Assembly: GCF_027484545.1 (NCBI RefSeq)
Contig: NZ_JAIXST010000075.1
Location: 1 to 58,922, forward strand
DNA from: Runella sp.
Lineage (GTDB): Bacteria; Bacteroidota; Bacteroidia; Cytophagales; Spirosomataceae
DNA length: 58,922 nucleotides
Reading direction: 5' to 3'
In this document: in pieces, positions 1 to 8,786 of the stretch
How the letters are laid out: each line of letters begins with the position of its first letter
How positions within the stretch are numbered: position 1 is the stretch's first letter
Notes under the pieces: model-generated
The model's database searches: none
Told to the model about the DNA's origin: nothing
Seen by the model: the letters and a program-made list of their open reading frames with translations, nothing else
Program-made: the position numbers and the translations under genes

Positions 1-88
1 TGGAGCACAGCAAGTTTTAAATCTGAGAACAAAAAACCTTAGTAATCAATGGGATGAGGTAATTCAATTGGTCAGAATGGCCGCTTAG
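1..88 (+). CDS. C-terminal end of an unidentified protein (partial)
   Basis: An open frame enters from the left edge (first full codon at position 2) and stops at TAG 86-88. It gives 28 residues ending QLVRMAA. No family is recognised from so short a piece; it could be the tail of a transposase or of an ordinary gene. It overlaps by a few bases the end of the convergent gene at 72-476, so at least one of the two may not be real. Confidence 0.35.
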   Translation, partial: GAQQVLNLRTKNLSNQWDEVIQLVRMAA

Positions 89-476
89 GAAGCAATCCTG
101 CATACATTCGTACACCCTTTGTGATTCTAATTGTCGGTATTTTTAGTAAAGCGTCTATGGAAAACTTAAAAAGCACAGGTCCATATATATTTGGTCTTGA
201 GAAATAATTTGCTAAGTCTATGCCATCTAAAAAGATATAGTTATAAATATCAAATTTTCTGTCAATTTCGTCAGAATCTTGTGGGGTTTGTTGTAATCCT
301 ATTTCTTCAACTTTTTGACGAGAAAGTAACGCCCTTTTCGATAAGAAAGATTTAGATGTAGCAACTGTATTTACATGATGAAAATGTGTGATACCTTTTG
401 ATTTCAAAATTTCGTATATTGTTTTGCTATTAAGTTCAACTTCCATAATGAGATGTTTTAATTTTACACATTCCAA
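72..476 (-). CDS. Hypothetical protein, 134 aa
   Basis: Uninterrupted frame of 134 residues with bacterial-looking, AT-rich codon use. It contains a segment THFHHVNTVATSKSFL followed by RALLSR and a DGIDLANYF motif. That layout (a histidine-containing 'meet me by this name' segment, then an early Ser/Arg-rich stretch) loosely recalls ADP-ribosyltransferase-like folds such as those near DarT, but no catalytic set can be assigned. No signal peptide or membrane segment is seen. The start could also be the internal Met at residue 11. Product unknown. Confidence 0.5.
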   Translation of the reverse strand: MECVKLKHLIMEVELNSKTIYEILKSKGITHFHHVNTVATSKSFLSKRALLSRQKVEEIGLQQTPQDSDEIDRKFDIYNYIFLDGIDLANYFSRPNIYGPVLFKFSIDALLKIPTIRITKGVRMYAGLLPKRPF

Positions 477-714
477 CCCAAAGCATTAAAATAGTTAAAT
501 TTTAGATTTATTTATTAATTTACAGTTAATTATCTTTACTTGATGAGATTATTCGGACGCAAGAATGATGATATCGATGTTTTAAGTTCTTTGAATAAAA
601 TTTTCAAATTGATTGCCAATTAATAGTAAGATTTTTTGTATTTTCAAAAATCAAGGTAATTCATAGATGAAAATTGTTCCTCCAAATATATTGCAAGGAC
701 AAATTGTAATACAA

Positions 715-2100
715 CTAAATTTCGATTCCTCTTAACTTTCTATACAATTTAAGAGCAAAAAGGTCTGTCATTCCTGATATAAAATCTAAAATTCTCATTA
801 CTTTCAAATATGGTGTATCACTTTCTTCAAAGCTGAATTGACGTGGTAAAAGTTCTAAAATTTTCTTTTGTTCTTTCTCCCTGTCAGCTTCTGGTGTTAA
901 TGCCGATGTTACAAAATATTCAACCAAAGAACTCATAATTCTAAAACCAGCAATTTCAAGTTCAACGACTTTTCTATAATTATAAATTGATTCAATATTA
1001 ATTTTACTTAGTTCTTGTAAAACAGATTTGATTTCTGGAATATCTTCTATTAATGAATTATCATATTCACCATTTAAAATTTCATCTTTGTTATCCATAA
1101 AAACATCAGCACACATGTATGTTAATGAATTTATACATTTAGCTCTTAAATAGGAAAGGCACTCATTTTTATCACTTTTAAGTATCAAAACGTTATCTTC
1201 AACCTTTGTAAGGTTCTCTTTAGGGTTTGCTTTAATTATTTCTAAAAAAATATCTTTTACAGTTTCAAAAGATAGTATTTTTAATCTGTGGGCATCTTCG
1301 AAATCAATAATATTGTAACAAATATCATCTGCGGCTTCTACTAAGTAGACGAATGGGTGTCTTTTGTAAGAAACTAATCCATCTTTTGATTCATCAATCA
1401 TATTTAATTCTTTACATACGTCAAGAAAAATATGTTCATCTGCTTTAAAATACCCATATTTTTTTCGGTGTTTTCGCCCTTTTTACCTTCACTTGCTTTT
1501 GATTCACAAGGATATTTTAGGATTGAACCAATGGTAGAGTAAGTTAATCTAAACCCTCCTTCAAATCTTCCCTTCTGATTTTGTGTAATAATCCTTAGGG
1601 CGTTTGCATTGCCCTCAAAAGTAGTCAAGTCTTGCCATTCATTAAGGTGAAAATTGCTTCTTGAATTCTATATCAACAGTGTTTTCAGTATCTCTTTTTT
1701 TGAAATATTTAGAAATTGCTTCCTCCCCCGAATGCCCAAATGCAGGATTTCCCAAGTCATGAGCTAAGCATGCAGCACTTATTACATTTTTTAAACTATT
1801 GCGATAAAATTTTCTTGCTTTGTCGTCTGATTTAATTTCCTCCAATTTAATTAATTTTTTTCCAATTATTTTTCCTAATGAACGACCTACACTTGCAACT
1901 TCAAGAGAATGTGTGAGCCTATTATGAACAAAAATTTCCTCAGGCAACGGGAAAACTTGGGTTTTATTTTGCAAACGTCTAAAGGGGCTTGAGAAAATTA
2001 TTCTGTCCCAATCTCTTTCATATTCTGTACGAATATCAGGTTGGATTATACTAAAGCCGAATCTTTTTTCAGAAAAACAGTTATTCCAAGTTAGCGTCAT
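715..2100 (-). pseudogene. dgt: dGTPase-like HD-domain triphosphohydrolase, two compensating frameshifts
   Basis: Three consecutive minus-strand fragments together make a dGTP triphosphohydrolase-like protein of about 460 codons, normal for the family. The N-terminal piece (1642-2100) has the HD-domain signatures NRLTHSLEVASVGR and CLAHDLGNPAFGHSGEE. The middle piece carries EWQDLTTFEGNANALRI. The C-terminal piece has RHPFVYLVEAADDICYNI. The first frame break lies near 1641-1646: removing one base there restores SPNEWQDL. The second lies in a T7 run at 1459-1465: one more base restores EKKYGYFKADEHIFLDV. The frames before and after are the same, so the shifts cancel out. Either the gene is recently decayed or the bases are homopolymer read errors. 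Family role: hydrolysis of dGTP to deoxyguanosine and triphosphate. Confidence 0.85.
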
Positions 2101-2514
2101 ATAGATAATTATTTTAAAAAATTGTGTTTTAAAATTTTAAATTTATTAATAGACGAAGTGTATAGGAACTATAAAGTAATGATAGTCAGAATTTTGTGGT
2201 TCCTACAATATATATCCATTTTATTACAATTATGAACATTTTATCGTTTTTTTGCAAAAAAACAAAAATTTTATTAAACGATTATTCCCTTACAAAAACA
2301 GATAGATGAAATTGACTTAGTAAGGTTGTTTTTTATTACGCCGAGGTTGGTGTTATCACCAACCTTTTTTCAATGGAAAGGGGTTGGCGGTGAGAACACC
2401 ACCAACGGCATAGAAGCACTTAACTGTCAGCCCAGCACAAAAGTTGATACGAGGTAGAATGTTCAATTAACCACTGAACCCGCTTTTTTGCCAAACGCCT
2501 GTTAGCAGAAGAAA
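2101..2514. other. Gene-free stretch holding a paired-hairpin repeat and an attC-like segment
   Basis: There is no credible ORF. From the left it is AT-rich up to about 2325, then a paired-hairpin repeat (2344-2406), then a stretch from about 2410 to 2505 that ends TGTTAGCAG just before the DUF4238 stop codon. A matching CTGCTAAC lies just upstream of that gene (about 3465-3472). The arrangement resembles the recombination-type repeat that follows a gene cassette, but this is only suggestive. Confidence 0.5.
2344..2406. repeat. Paired-hairpin dispersed repeat
   Basis: First hairpin: GGTTGGTG (2345-2352), loop TTAT, CACCAACC (2357-2364), followed by a T run. Second hairpin: GTTGGCGGTG (2383-2392), loop AGAA, CACCACCAAC (2397-2406), one mismatch. 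A diverged copy with the same GCCGAGGTTG lead lies at 3641-3715. It may act as a terminator for the dGTPase or DUF4238 sides, or be a REP-like element. Confidence 0.7.
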
Positions 2515-3453
2515 TTATTTTCTGTTCCACCATTCTTTATATGTTACTGATTTAATATCCTCTGGGAATTGTCCATTCAAAGAAAATACAAATCTGTTAG
2601 CATTTTCAATAATAGCTTGATTAAACACTTCAATCTGTCTTTTTTCTGAATTGTCAATTTTTAATATTGACGAACTATTGGTGATTCTATTGTTCCATAT
2701 TGAACTCTTTTTGTTCACCAAAAGCACCCCAATTTTAGTATTTATCGGAATAAAAATTGTTGTAAAATTATCCTCTGGACTTAATCGCATAAATGACATT
2801 CCAAAGTCAGAGGTTAAGAAGTCAATATCAGTCAAGTTCCAGTAAACATACTTATAAGAATTAGTCACTAACTCTTTCCAAGTCTTAATTTCTTCAATAA
2901 TCGGATTAAACACTTCGACTATTTCCTTTTTTATCTGAGTTTTCCGTCCATAATGAAGTTCATTAAGCACTAATAGAATGACTATTCCTCTTCCAATCTT
3001 GTCTAGTTTTATATAACCAATTTCTTTGTTTTTGTTAATTTGTTCCTGCATCATTTCAAAGAAAAGTTGGAGTTTAGGATTTTTGTATGTCTGAACAAGA
3101 ACAAAATCTACTAAGCTGTGAAAATCAATGACCGAAATAGTTTTCCTGTTGTCATTATTAATTATACGTTCTCTAGTAGGATTAAAACTGTCGAAAAATG
3201 CTGCAAGAATACTTTCATAATGTTTATTGATTAGTTTGTCTATAAAGTCTTCCTCTTCAAATGCTTCATTTTCGATTATTTTATTAAAAAAGTTAGTGTC
3301 CACATTGTAGAAATGCTTCTTAAACGCAACATTGCTGATGGAATTTGTAAATGGCTTTTTATCTTTTAGATCATAAACATGAATATGTCCGTCTTTTGAG
3401 AAATTTTTCAAATAATATTGAGGAACATAGTGTTGATTTTGGTTGTCTTTCAT
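2515..3453 (-). CDS. DUF4238 domain protein
   Basis: 312 residues beginning MKDNQNQHYVPQYYLKNFS, the hallmark N-terminus of the DUF4238 family (an HYVP motif close to the start, then YLxxF). The rest is mostly alpha-helical and acidic/lysine-rich, and it looks cytosolic. Biochemical function is unknown. Members are accessory genes that often sit in variable islands, and some are suspected of roles in phage defence (inference from context, not proven). The gene stands alone, is AT-rich compared with the pca genes further right, and is flanked by GTTAGCAG/CTGCTAAC sequences, which suggests it arrived as a cassette. Confidence 0.8.
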   Translation of the reverse strand: MKDNQNQHYVPQYYLKNFSKDGHIHVYDLKDKKPFTNSISNVAFKKHFYNVDTNFFNKIIENEAFEEEDFIDKLINKHYESILAAFFDSFNPTRERIINNDNRKTISVIDFHSLVDFVLVQTYKNPKLQLFFEMMQEQINKNKEIGYIKLDKIGRGIVILLVLNELHYGRKTQIKKEIVEVFNPIIEEIKTWKELVTNSYKYVYWNLTDIDFLTSDFGMSFMRLSPEDNFTTIFIPINTKIGVLLVNKKSSIWNNRITNSSSILKIDNSEKRQIEVFNQAIIENANRFVFSLNGQFPEDIKSVTYKEWWNRK

Positions 3454-3546
3454 ATTATTTCTGCTAACTCTCGAATATACGCAAGTTTTGCCGTACTTTT
3501 TGTATTTATATTGTACTTATTTGATATTTTGTTGTCTTATTGATGC

Positions 3547-3563
3547 TGTACCGCACGGGCGGC
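3547..3563. repeat. GC-rich mini-palindrome, ACGGGCG variant
   Basis: ACGGGCGGCCCCGT preceded by ACCGC, in an AT-rich intergenic region. A near-identical copy with AA in the centre lies at about 24828-24842. It looks like a small dispersed GC-rich insertion, related in style to the GCGGCGGnCCGC elements at 12.8, 28.06, 33.95 and 41.9 kb. Confidence 0.45.
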
Positions 3564-3640
3564 CCCGTTTTTGTATTGTTGTGTATTATTGTTGCTGCAT
3601 CCAAATGTAAAAAAGTAGTTTGAAACTTCAAATTTTTTAT

Positions 3641-3715
3641 GCCGAGGTTGCGGGCACGCAACCTTTTTATTTCTTTCAAGGGAAAAGAATTGGCAGCGAG
3701 AACACTACCAGCGAT
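3641..3715. repeat. Paired-hairpin dispersed repeat, second copy
   Basis: GGTTGCG (3646-3652), loop GGCA, CGCAACC (3657-3663), a T run, then a second weaker stem TTGGCAGCG...CACTACCAGCG. It shares the GCCGAGGTTG lead and the GAGAACAC centre with the copy at 2344-2406. It lies immediately downstream of the LytS kinase gene, where a response regulator would be expected. Confidence 0.65.
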
Positions 3716-3722
3716 ATACGTC

Positions 3723-4778
3723 TTACTCATTAGTATTGCTTTTTCCTACTTCAATTTCCAACAACACCTCAAAATTTCCATTCTGGTTTATTTCCAAATG
3801 ATGCCGATGGGGATAGACCAAATTCAGTCGTTTTTTGGAAGATTCAATTCCCATGCCACTGCCTTTCAATTGTTGCATGGTTTCGTGGATTTGGTTAATG
3901 CAGCTAAACTTGATTTTATGTTCATCCGTCAAATCAAAAACGACTTTGATAATTGATATTTTTTCGGGTTCAACCCCATACTTGAACGCATTTTCAATGA
4001 AAGGAATAAAAATGGCCGGCTCAATCAGCAGCATTTCGTGGGTGCCGAGTACCTCTAATTGAAAATCCAATTCTTCTTTTTCAAACCGTAAGGCATGTAA
4101 TTCCGCGAAGTTTCGGATGAATTCTATTTCCTTCCGAATGGGGATTTTTTCATCGGCCGTATCGACCACCACGTAGCGTAATAATCCCGATAATCGCTCA
4201 AAAGCCGCTGCTAACGCGGGGTTTTCTTTCTGATTGACCATCGAAAGCAGGTTGTTCAACACATTGAACAGAAAATGAGGATGCAACTGGGAACGAAGGA
4301 GGTGCAGTTCTGCCTGCGTTTTTTCCAACTCCAATTTTTGATTCTTACTCTCCGTGATAATCCAAATTTTACCGGTGGCATACGTAATGGAAGCGGTAAA
4401 ATAGAAAATGATAATGCCGCTGCTCAAAAGTATTGACACCGATTTTTGATGAATGCCGAAAATATGATGTTGGAAAATGTTGAAAGCAAAATTGGCAGCG
4501 ACAAACAGCAACAATGATTTTAGAATAATACTACCCATTTTTTTGCCATGAATCAGGCTCAAAACAAGGGTGAAATTTGCATAAAACAGAACGCACGAAA
4601 TGCCGATGAGGGCTAGCAGTTTTGTGAAAATAGCCTCATCCTTAGTCGTAATGAAGGTATCATGACCGTTGACGGTTTGTACGGTAATGTTATAAAATGA
4701 ATAATGAGTGACAATAACAAGACCCGTAATGATCCAAAATACAAAATTGCCCGCTATTTCTATTCCTTTTTTTGACAT
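3723..4778 (-). CDS. LytS/YehU-type sensor histidine kinase (no adjacent response regulator)
   Basis: 351 residues. Four hydrophobic membrane segments fill roughly the first 140 residues. A short coiled linker (about 143-160) leads into the His_kinase family H box SQLHPHFLFNVLNNLL, with the likely phospho-acceptor His166. The N box PAIFIPFIENAFKYG and a glycine-rich GSGMGIESSKKRL motif follow near residues 255-325. Such kinases normally pair with a LytTR-type regulator encoded just downstream. Here the stop codon overlaps an ATG (ATGA) as in a coupled operon, but the sequence after that ATG runs into a hairpin repeat rather than a receiver domain. The kinase may therefore be an orphan left after a deletion. 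Signal unknown. Confidence 0.9.
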   Translation of the reverse strand: MSKKGIEIAGNFVFWIITGLVIVTHYSFYNITVQTVNGHDTFITTKDEAIFTKLLALIGISCVLFYANFTLVLSLIHGKKMGSIILKSLLLFVAANFAFNIFQHHIFGIHQKSVSILLSSGIIIFYFTASITYATGKIWIITESKNQKLELEKTQAELHLLRSQLHPHFLFNVLNNLLSMVNQKENPALAAAFERLSGLLRYVVVDTADEKIPIRKEIEFIRNFAELHALRFEKEELDFQLEVLGTHEMLLIEPAIFIPFIENAFKYGVEPEKISIIKVVFDLTDEHKIKFSCINQIHETMQQLKGSGMGIESSKKRLNLVYPHRHHLEINQNGNFEVLLEIEVGKSNTNE

Positions 4779-5012
4779 AATTCAAAGCTACAAAAAATAG
4801 GTTTGGGATGGTTTGATTTGGTATGGAAGCAATTGTTTATGGTATGAAATGCGAAAAATGACCCCAATTTTTATTGTATCACTTTGAGACAATGACGGGA
4901 CGGTACAGGACACAGATAGTACAAAACGGTCATAATTTTGAACTTACTGAAGGGGTTTACGCTTAAAATCCATTAAATTACCACTTTTGCCATTCCCCAA
5001 AACTAAAATTTT

Positions 5013-8000
5013 ATGAAGCAAATTGTCTTTGTTTTCCTCCTGCTGGCGGCGTTTATCAGCCCTGCGTTTGCGGGTGTTGTCATCGAAAATTTAAAAGTAA
5101 ACCAACAGGAAAAACCGTTGGGTACGGATATTTCCAATCCCCATTTCAGTTGGCAAATGAAAGCTTTGGATGCCAAAAGGGGCTATTCACAGAAAGCTTA
5201 TCAACTCGTGGTGACTGATGCCACTAATCAAGTGGTTTGGGATTCCAAAAAAGTAAATTCCGATCTCTCGAATGGCATCGAATATGCTGGAACTCCGCTG
5301 AAAGCTACTATGCGCTATACGTGGAAAGTGACGGTTTGGGACAATGCAAACGCAACGACCTCAAGCAGTTCGTGGTTTGAAACGGGGTTGATGAATTCTG
5401 CTGTTTCAGCTTGGTCAGGCGCAAAATGGATTGGGGGAGGAGCGGAGGATTTAGTGTTTTATTCGCATTATCTGTCCGTGTTTAAATTTGAATACGGTCT
5501 TCAATTGGATAAGGCTTCCAATTCGACCAAAGCAGCGTTTGTTTTTGGAGGAAATGATAAGCGATTGAAGAAGAAAGATTTGAATTTAATGGGGGTGGAA
5601 AATGGTCAAAATCAAAGTTATATCGCATTTGAGTTGGATATTTCAGGTGTAAGTGACTCACCCGAAGGATTGGCAAAACTGCATCTATATCGGGTAGGCT
5701 ACACGCCCAATGACAAAGCGGATGTACCGTTTAAAAGTCTTGAAATTTCGCAGAAACTCATCAACAATGCCAATAAATACGAGAAGCATAAAGTCTTTGC
5801 CGACTGTAATTTTGGGTTGTTTGAGCTGTACGTTGACGGAAGAGAAAATGATAATAAACTGAAAGAAAAATCAACGGGCCAAGCGACAGGAGGCTTTGGT
5901 GCGCGGGGCTTTAACTTAAATCCCGTAGGAAGCGGAAACAACTACATCAGTTTTCCAATGTTGGCTGATATTGGCTTTCGGGTGGGTGATAACCAAACGG
6001 CGCAGTTTTCGGACGTAACCATCAAAAATTTTCGTATTCCTTCCAATGCTTTATTTTCTGAAAAGCTCAATACAACTTCATACGCCGGCATTTTCAAATC
6101 GGCTAATTTGACGGTTGAAAATGGCGCTTATAAAATCAAAGGCAATGCGCTGATTTTGGCAGACCCAAGCAAAAACGCCGCGCCCATGCTGCGCACCACT
6201 TTTGCGACGCAGGCAAAGCCCATCAAAAGCGCCCGCCTGTACGTAACGGCTCGGGGAATTTATGAAATGTATTTGAATGGAAAACGCGTGAGTAGTGATT
6301 GCTTCAACCCGGGCCTAACTCAGTACAACAAAAATCACATGTACCAAACTTACGATGTGACGAGTGCGTTAAAGCAGGGAGAAAAAAATGCCATCGGTGC
6401 TTGGTTAAGCGAAGGTTGGTGGAGCGGAAACATTACGTTCAGCGGCGAAAGTTGGAATTACTTTGGTGACCGACAATCGCTTTTGAGCAAATTGGTCATT
6501 ACGTATGCCGATGGTTCTGAACAGTTGATTACCTCAAATCCTACCGATTGGAAGTTGTTCAACGACGGTCCCGTTCGCTACGGCAGCTTTTTTCAGGGAG
6601 AAGTGTACGATGCAGGCAAAGAAGGCTTGGTAAAAGATTGGTCAATGGCTTCCTATAATGATAAAGGTTGGAAATCGCCCGTAGAAGTGCCGCTGGAAGG
6701 TACCGCGTATGCGGGTACTTTTACCGATGCGCTGGGCCGAAAGTCGTCGTTGGAGTACAAAGATTTTAAACTCGTTGGGCAAATGGGAGACAATGCAAGC
6801 ATCGTCAAAACCCTCACCGCCCGTAGTATGGAAGAAGTTCGTCCCAAAGTGTTTGTGTACGACATGGGGCAAAACATGGTGGGCGTGCCGCAAATTGCCA
6901 TCAAAAACGGTAAAAAAGGACAGGAAATCATCCTGCGTTATGCCGAAGTTAAATACCCAAGTCTGCCTGATTACAAAGGCAATGAAGGGATGGTAATGAT
7001 GGAGAACATTCGCGCGGCACTCACGCAGGATACCTACATTCTGAAAGGCGGTGATGAAACCATTCAACCCCGTTTTACTTTTCACGGCTATCGTTACGTA
7101 GAAATTACGGGCATCGACCAAGCTGTTCCTGCTGGTTCGGTTAAAGGATTAGTTATCAGTTCGATAAACAGCCTTTCGTCCAGTTATGAAACCTCAAACG
7201 AATTGGTCAATAAACTTTGGCAAAACATTACGTGGTCGTTGCGCAGTAATTTCCTTTCGATTCCGACCGATACGCCCGCCCGTAACGAGCGCATGGGTTG
7301 GAGCGGTGATATTTCGGTATTTTCAAGAAGCGCTACCTACCTGACCAACTCCGATTTGTTTCTCCGCCGCCACCTTTTGGCCATGCGTGATGTGCAGGCC
7401 GAAAGCGGTCGCTTTACGGACGTGGCTCCGATGGGTGGCGGTTTTGGAGGTACCCTTTGGGGCAGCGCGGGCATCATTGTGGCGTGGGAAACCTATCAGC
7501 AATACGGCGACTTGCCCCTGTTGAAGGAACATTACGACGCCATGAAGAAGTATGTGCAGTTTTTGGAGACTAAAGTCGAAAAGAACACGGGTATTCTGAA
7601 CGAAGGTCCGTTGGGCGATTGGTTGAGTCCCGAAAATGGCAAAAACGATAATACGCTCATTTGGATGGCTTACTATGCGTATGATTTAGAAATTATGGTA
7701 AAAGCGGCGACTGCGCTGGGAAAAACCGAAGAAGCGGCCAATTTTATGACCCAACACAACGCCGTAAAAGCTAAATTCAACGAAGTGTACGTTGACAAAA
7801 CTACCCACAAAACCATCAAGTCAGGCGTGAAAGCTGCTCGCATGGGCCCTCCCGGACAACAACAGGCCGAACAAAAATCGGACAAAGGAGAGTTGATGGA
7901 TACGCAGGTTTCGTACGCAGTTCCGTTGGCGTTGGGTACCTTTAATGAAGAAAATAAGCCATTTGCTATCAAGTACTTAAACGAAGCCATTCAACGTAAA

Positions 8001-8630
8001 AACAAAGACGACGGAGGCATCGAACGCCCTGAATATTCCCTGATGACGGGATTCATTGGTACGGCTTCCATCTCCGAAGCGCTTTCGGAAAACGGAAACC
8101 ACGACATGGCCTATCGATTGTTACAACAGCGGAATTATCCTTCGTGGCTGTATTCGGTTGTCAATGGTGCTACTTCGATTTGGGAACGCTTGAACTCATA
8201 CACCGTCGAGAATGGGTTTGGTGGCAACAACAGCATGAACTCCTTCAATCACTATTCGTTTGGCGCAGTGGCCTCGTGGATGTACAATTATTCATTGGGA
8301 ATTCAGCGCAGCCCCGAAAGTGTGGCTTTCAAGCAATTTATCTTAAAACCAACCCCTGACCCGGACAAGGTAATGACATTTGCCAAAGGGTATTACGATT
8401 CGGTGTACGGTAGAATCAACAGCGAATGGAAATTGGAAAACGGCAAGTGGACGTATAAGACGACTGTTCCGCCTAATACATCGGCGATGCTGTATTTGTC
8501 CGCAAAATCTGCTTCCCAAATCAGCGAAAGCGGTAAGTCTATTGCCCAATGGAAAGGGTTAAAGCAGGAGAATGGGAAAGTGATTATTCCGTTGGAATCG
8601 GGTAACTATTCCTTTGAGATAAAAGAGTAA
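5013..8630 (+). CDS. Secreted GH78 alpha-L-rhamnosidase
   Basis: 1205 residues with a clear signal peptide (MKQIVFVFLLLAAFISPAFA). A fibronectin-III-like N domain (about 22-135, VVIENLKVNQQEKPLGTD) is followed by an extra region of about 200 residues (145-345) not found in all GH78 enzymes, probably a jelly-roll/lectin-like module. Next come the rhamnosidase N and core beta domains (YLNGKRVSSDCFNPG; VYDMGQNMVG near 613). The (alpha/alpha)6 barrel starts at IPTDTPARNERMGWSGD (about 749-765), the family signature for binding the sugar and supplying acid residues. A C-terminal beta domain ends the protein. It removes terminal rhamnose from plant or microbial glycans or flavonoid glycosides. A possible -7 box TAATTTTG lies at 4933-4940 without a good -33 element. 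It stands alone, next to but not clearly part of the aromatic cluster. Confidence 0.93.
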   Translation: MKQIVFVFLLLAAFISPAFAGVVIENLKVNQQEKPLGTDISNPHFSWQMKALDAKRGYSQKAYQLVVTDATNQVVWDSKKVNSDLSNGIEYAGTPLKATMRYTWKVTVWDNANATTSSSSWFETGLMNSAVSAWSGAKWIGGGAEDLVFYSHYLSVFKFEYGLQLDKASNSTKAAFVFGGNDKRLKKKDLNLMGVENGQNQSYIAFELDISGVSDSPEGLAKLHLYRVGYTPNDKADVPFKSLEISQKLINNANKYEKHKVFADCNFGLFELYVDGRENDNKLKEKSTGQATGGFGARGFNLNPVGSGNNYISFPMLADIGFRVGDNQTAQFSDVTIKNFRIPSNALFSEKLNTTSYAGIFKSANLTVENGAYKIKGNALILADPSKNAAPMLRTTFATQAKPIKSARLYVTARGIYEMYLNGKRVSSDCFNPGLTQYNKNHMYQTYDVTSALKQGEKNAIGAWLSEGWWSGNITFSGESWNYFGDRQSLLSKLVITYADGSEQLITSNPTDWKLFNDGPVRYGSFFQGEVYDAGKEGLVKDWSMASYNDKGWKSPVEVPLEGTAYAGTFTDALGRKSSLEYKDFKLVGQMGDNASIVKTLTARSMEEVRPKVFVYDMGQNMVGVPQIAIKNGKKGQEIILRYAEVKYPSLPDYKGNEGMVMMENIRAALTQDTYILKGGDETIQPRFTFHGYRYVEITGIDQAVPAGSVKGLVISSINSLSSSYETSNELVNKLWQNITWSLRSNFLSIPTDTPARNERMGWSGDISVFSRSATYLTNSDLFLRRHLLAMRDVQAESGRFTDVAPMGGGFGGTLWGSAGIIVAWETYQQYGDLPLLKEHYDAMKKYVQFLETKVEKNTGILNEGPLGDWLSPENGKNDNTLIWMAYYAYDLEIMVKAATALGKTEEAANFMTQHNAVKAKFNEVYVDKTTHKTIKSGVKAARMGPPGQQQAEQKSDKGELMDTQVSYAVPLALGTFNEENKPFAIKYLNEAIQRKNKDDGGIERPEYSLMTGFIGTASISEALSENGNHDMAYRLLQQRNYPSWLYSVVNGATSIWERLNSYTVENGFGGNNSMNSFNHYSFGAVASWMYNYSLGIQRSPESVAFKQFILKPTPDPDKVMTFAKGYYDSVYGRINSEWKLENGKWTYKTTVPPNTSAMLYLSAKSASQISESGKSIAQWKGLKQENGKVIIPLESGNYSFEIKE

Positions 8631-8691
8631 GTTGCAGGTAGAAAGGGCATTAGGTTTAGACCAAAGTTATGTTGAAAATTGAGTTTACATC

Positions 8692-8720
8692 TTGTATAAC
8701 GCATAAAGCGTGTACTTTTG
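8692..8720 (+). promoter_or_regulatory. Bacteroidota-type promoter for the AAHS transporter
   Basis: TTG at 8692-8694 and TACTTTTG at 8713-8720, separated by 18 bases. This matches the Bacteroidota sigma-A pattern TTG / TAnnTTTG and lies about 66 bases before the start codon at 8787. Two other promoters here have the identical 18-base spacing. Confidence 0.65.
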
Positions 8721-8786
8721 CGAATAGTTGCTCTAACTTTCATCGAATAAAATTATCTGCTTTGCTTTCCTAAACTACAACCCTTC

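Noticed and set aside
3506..3730. 74-residue minus-strand ORF starting at the ATG that overlaps the LytS stop
   Set aside because: It is made of the paired-hairpin repeat and AT-rich filler; it has no receiver or LytTR motif. Only its start codon is of interest, as a possible relic.
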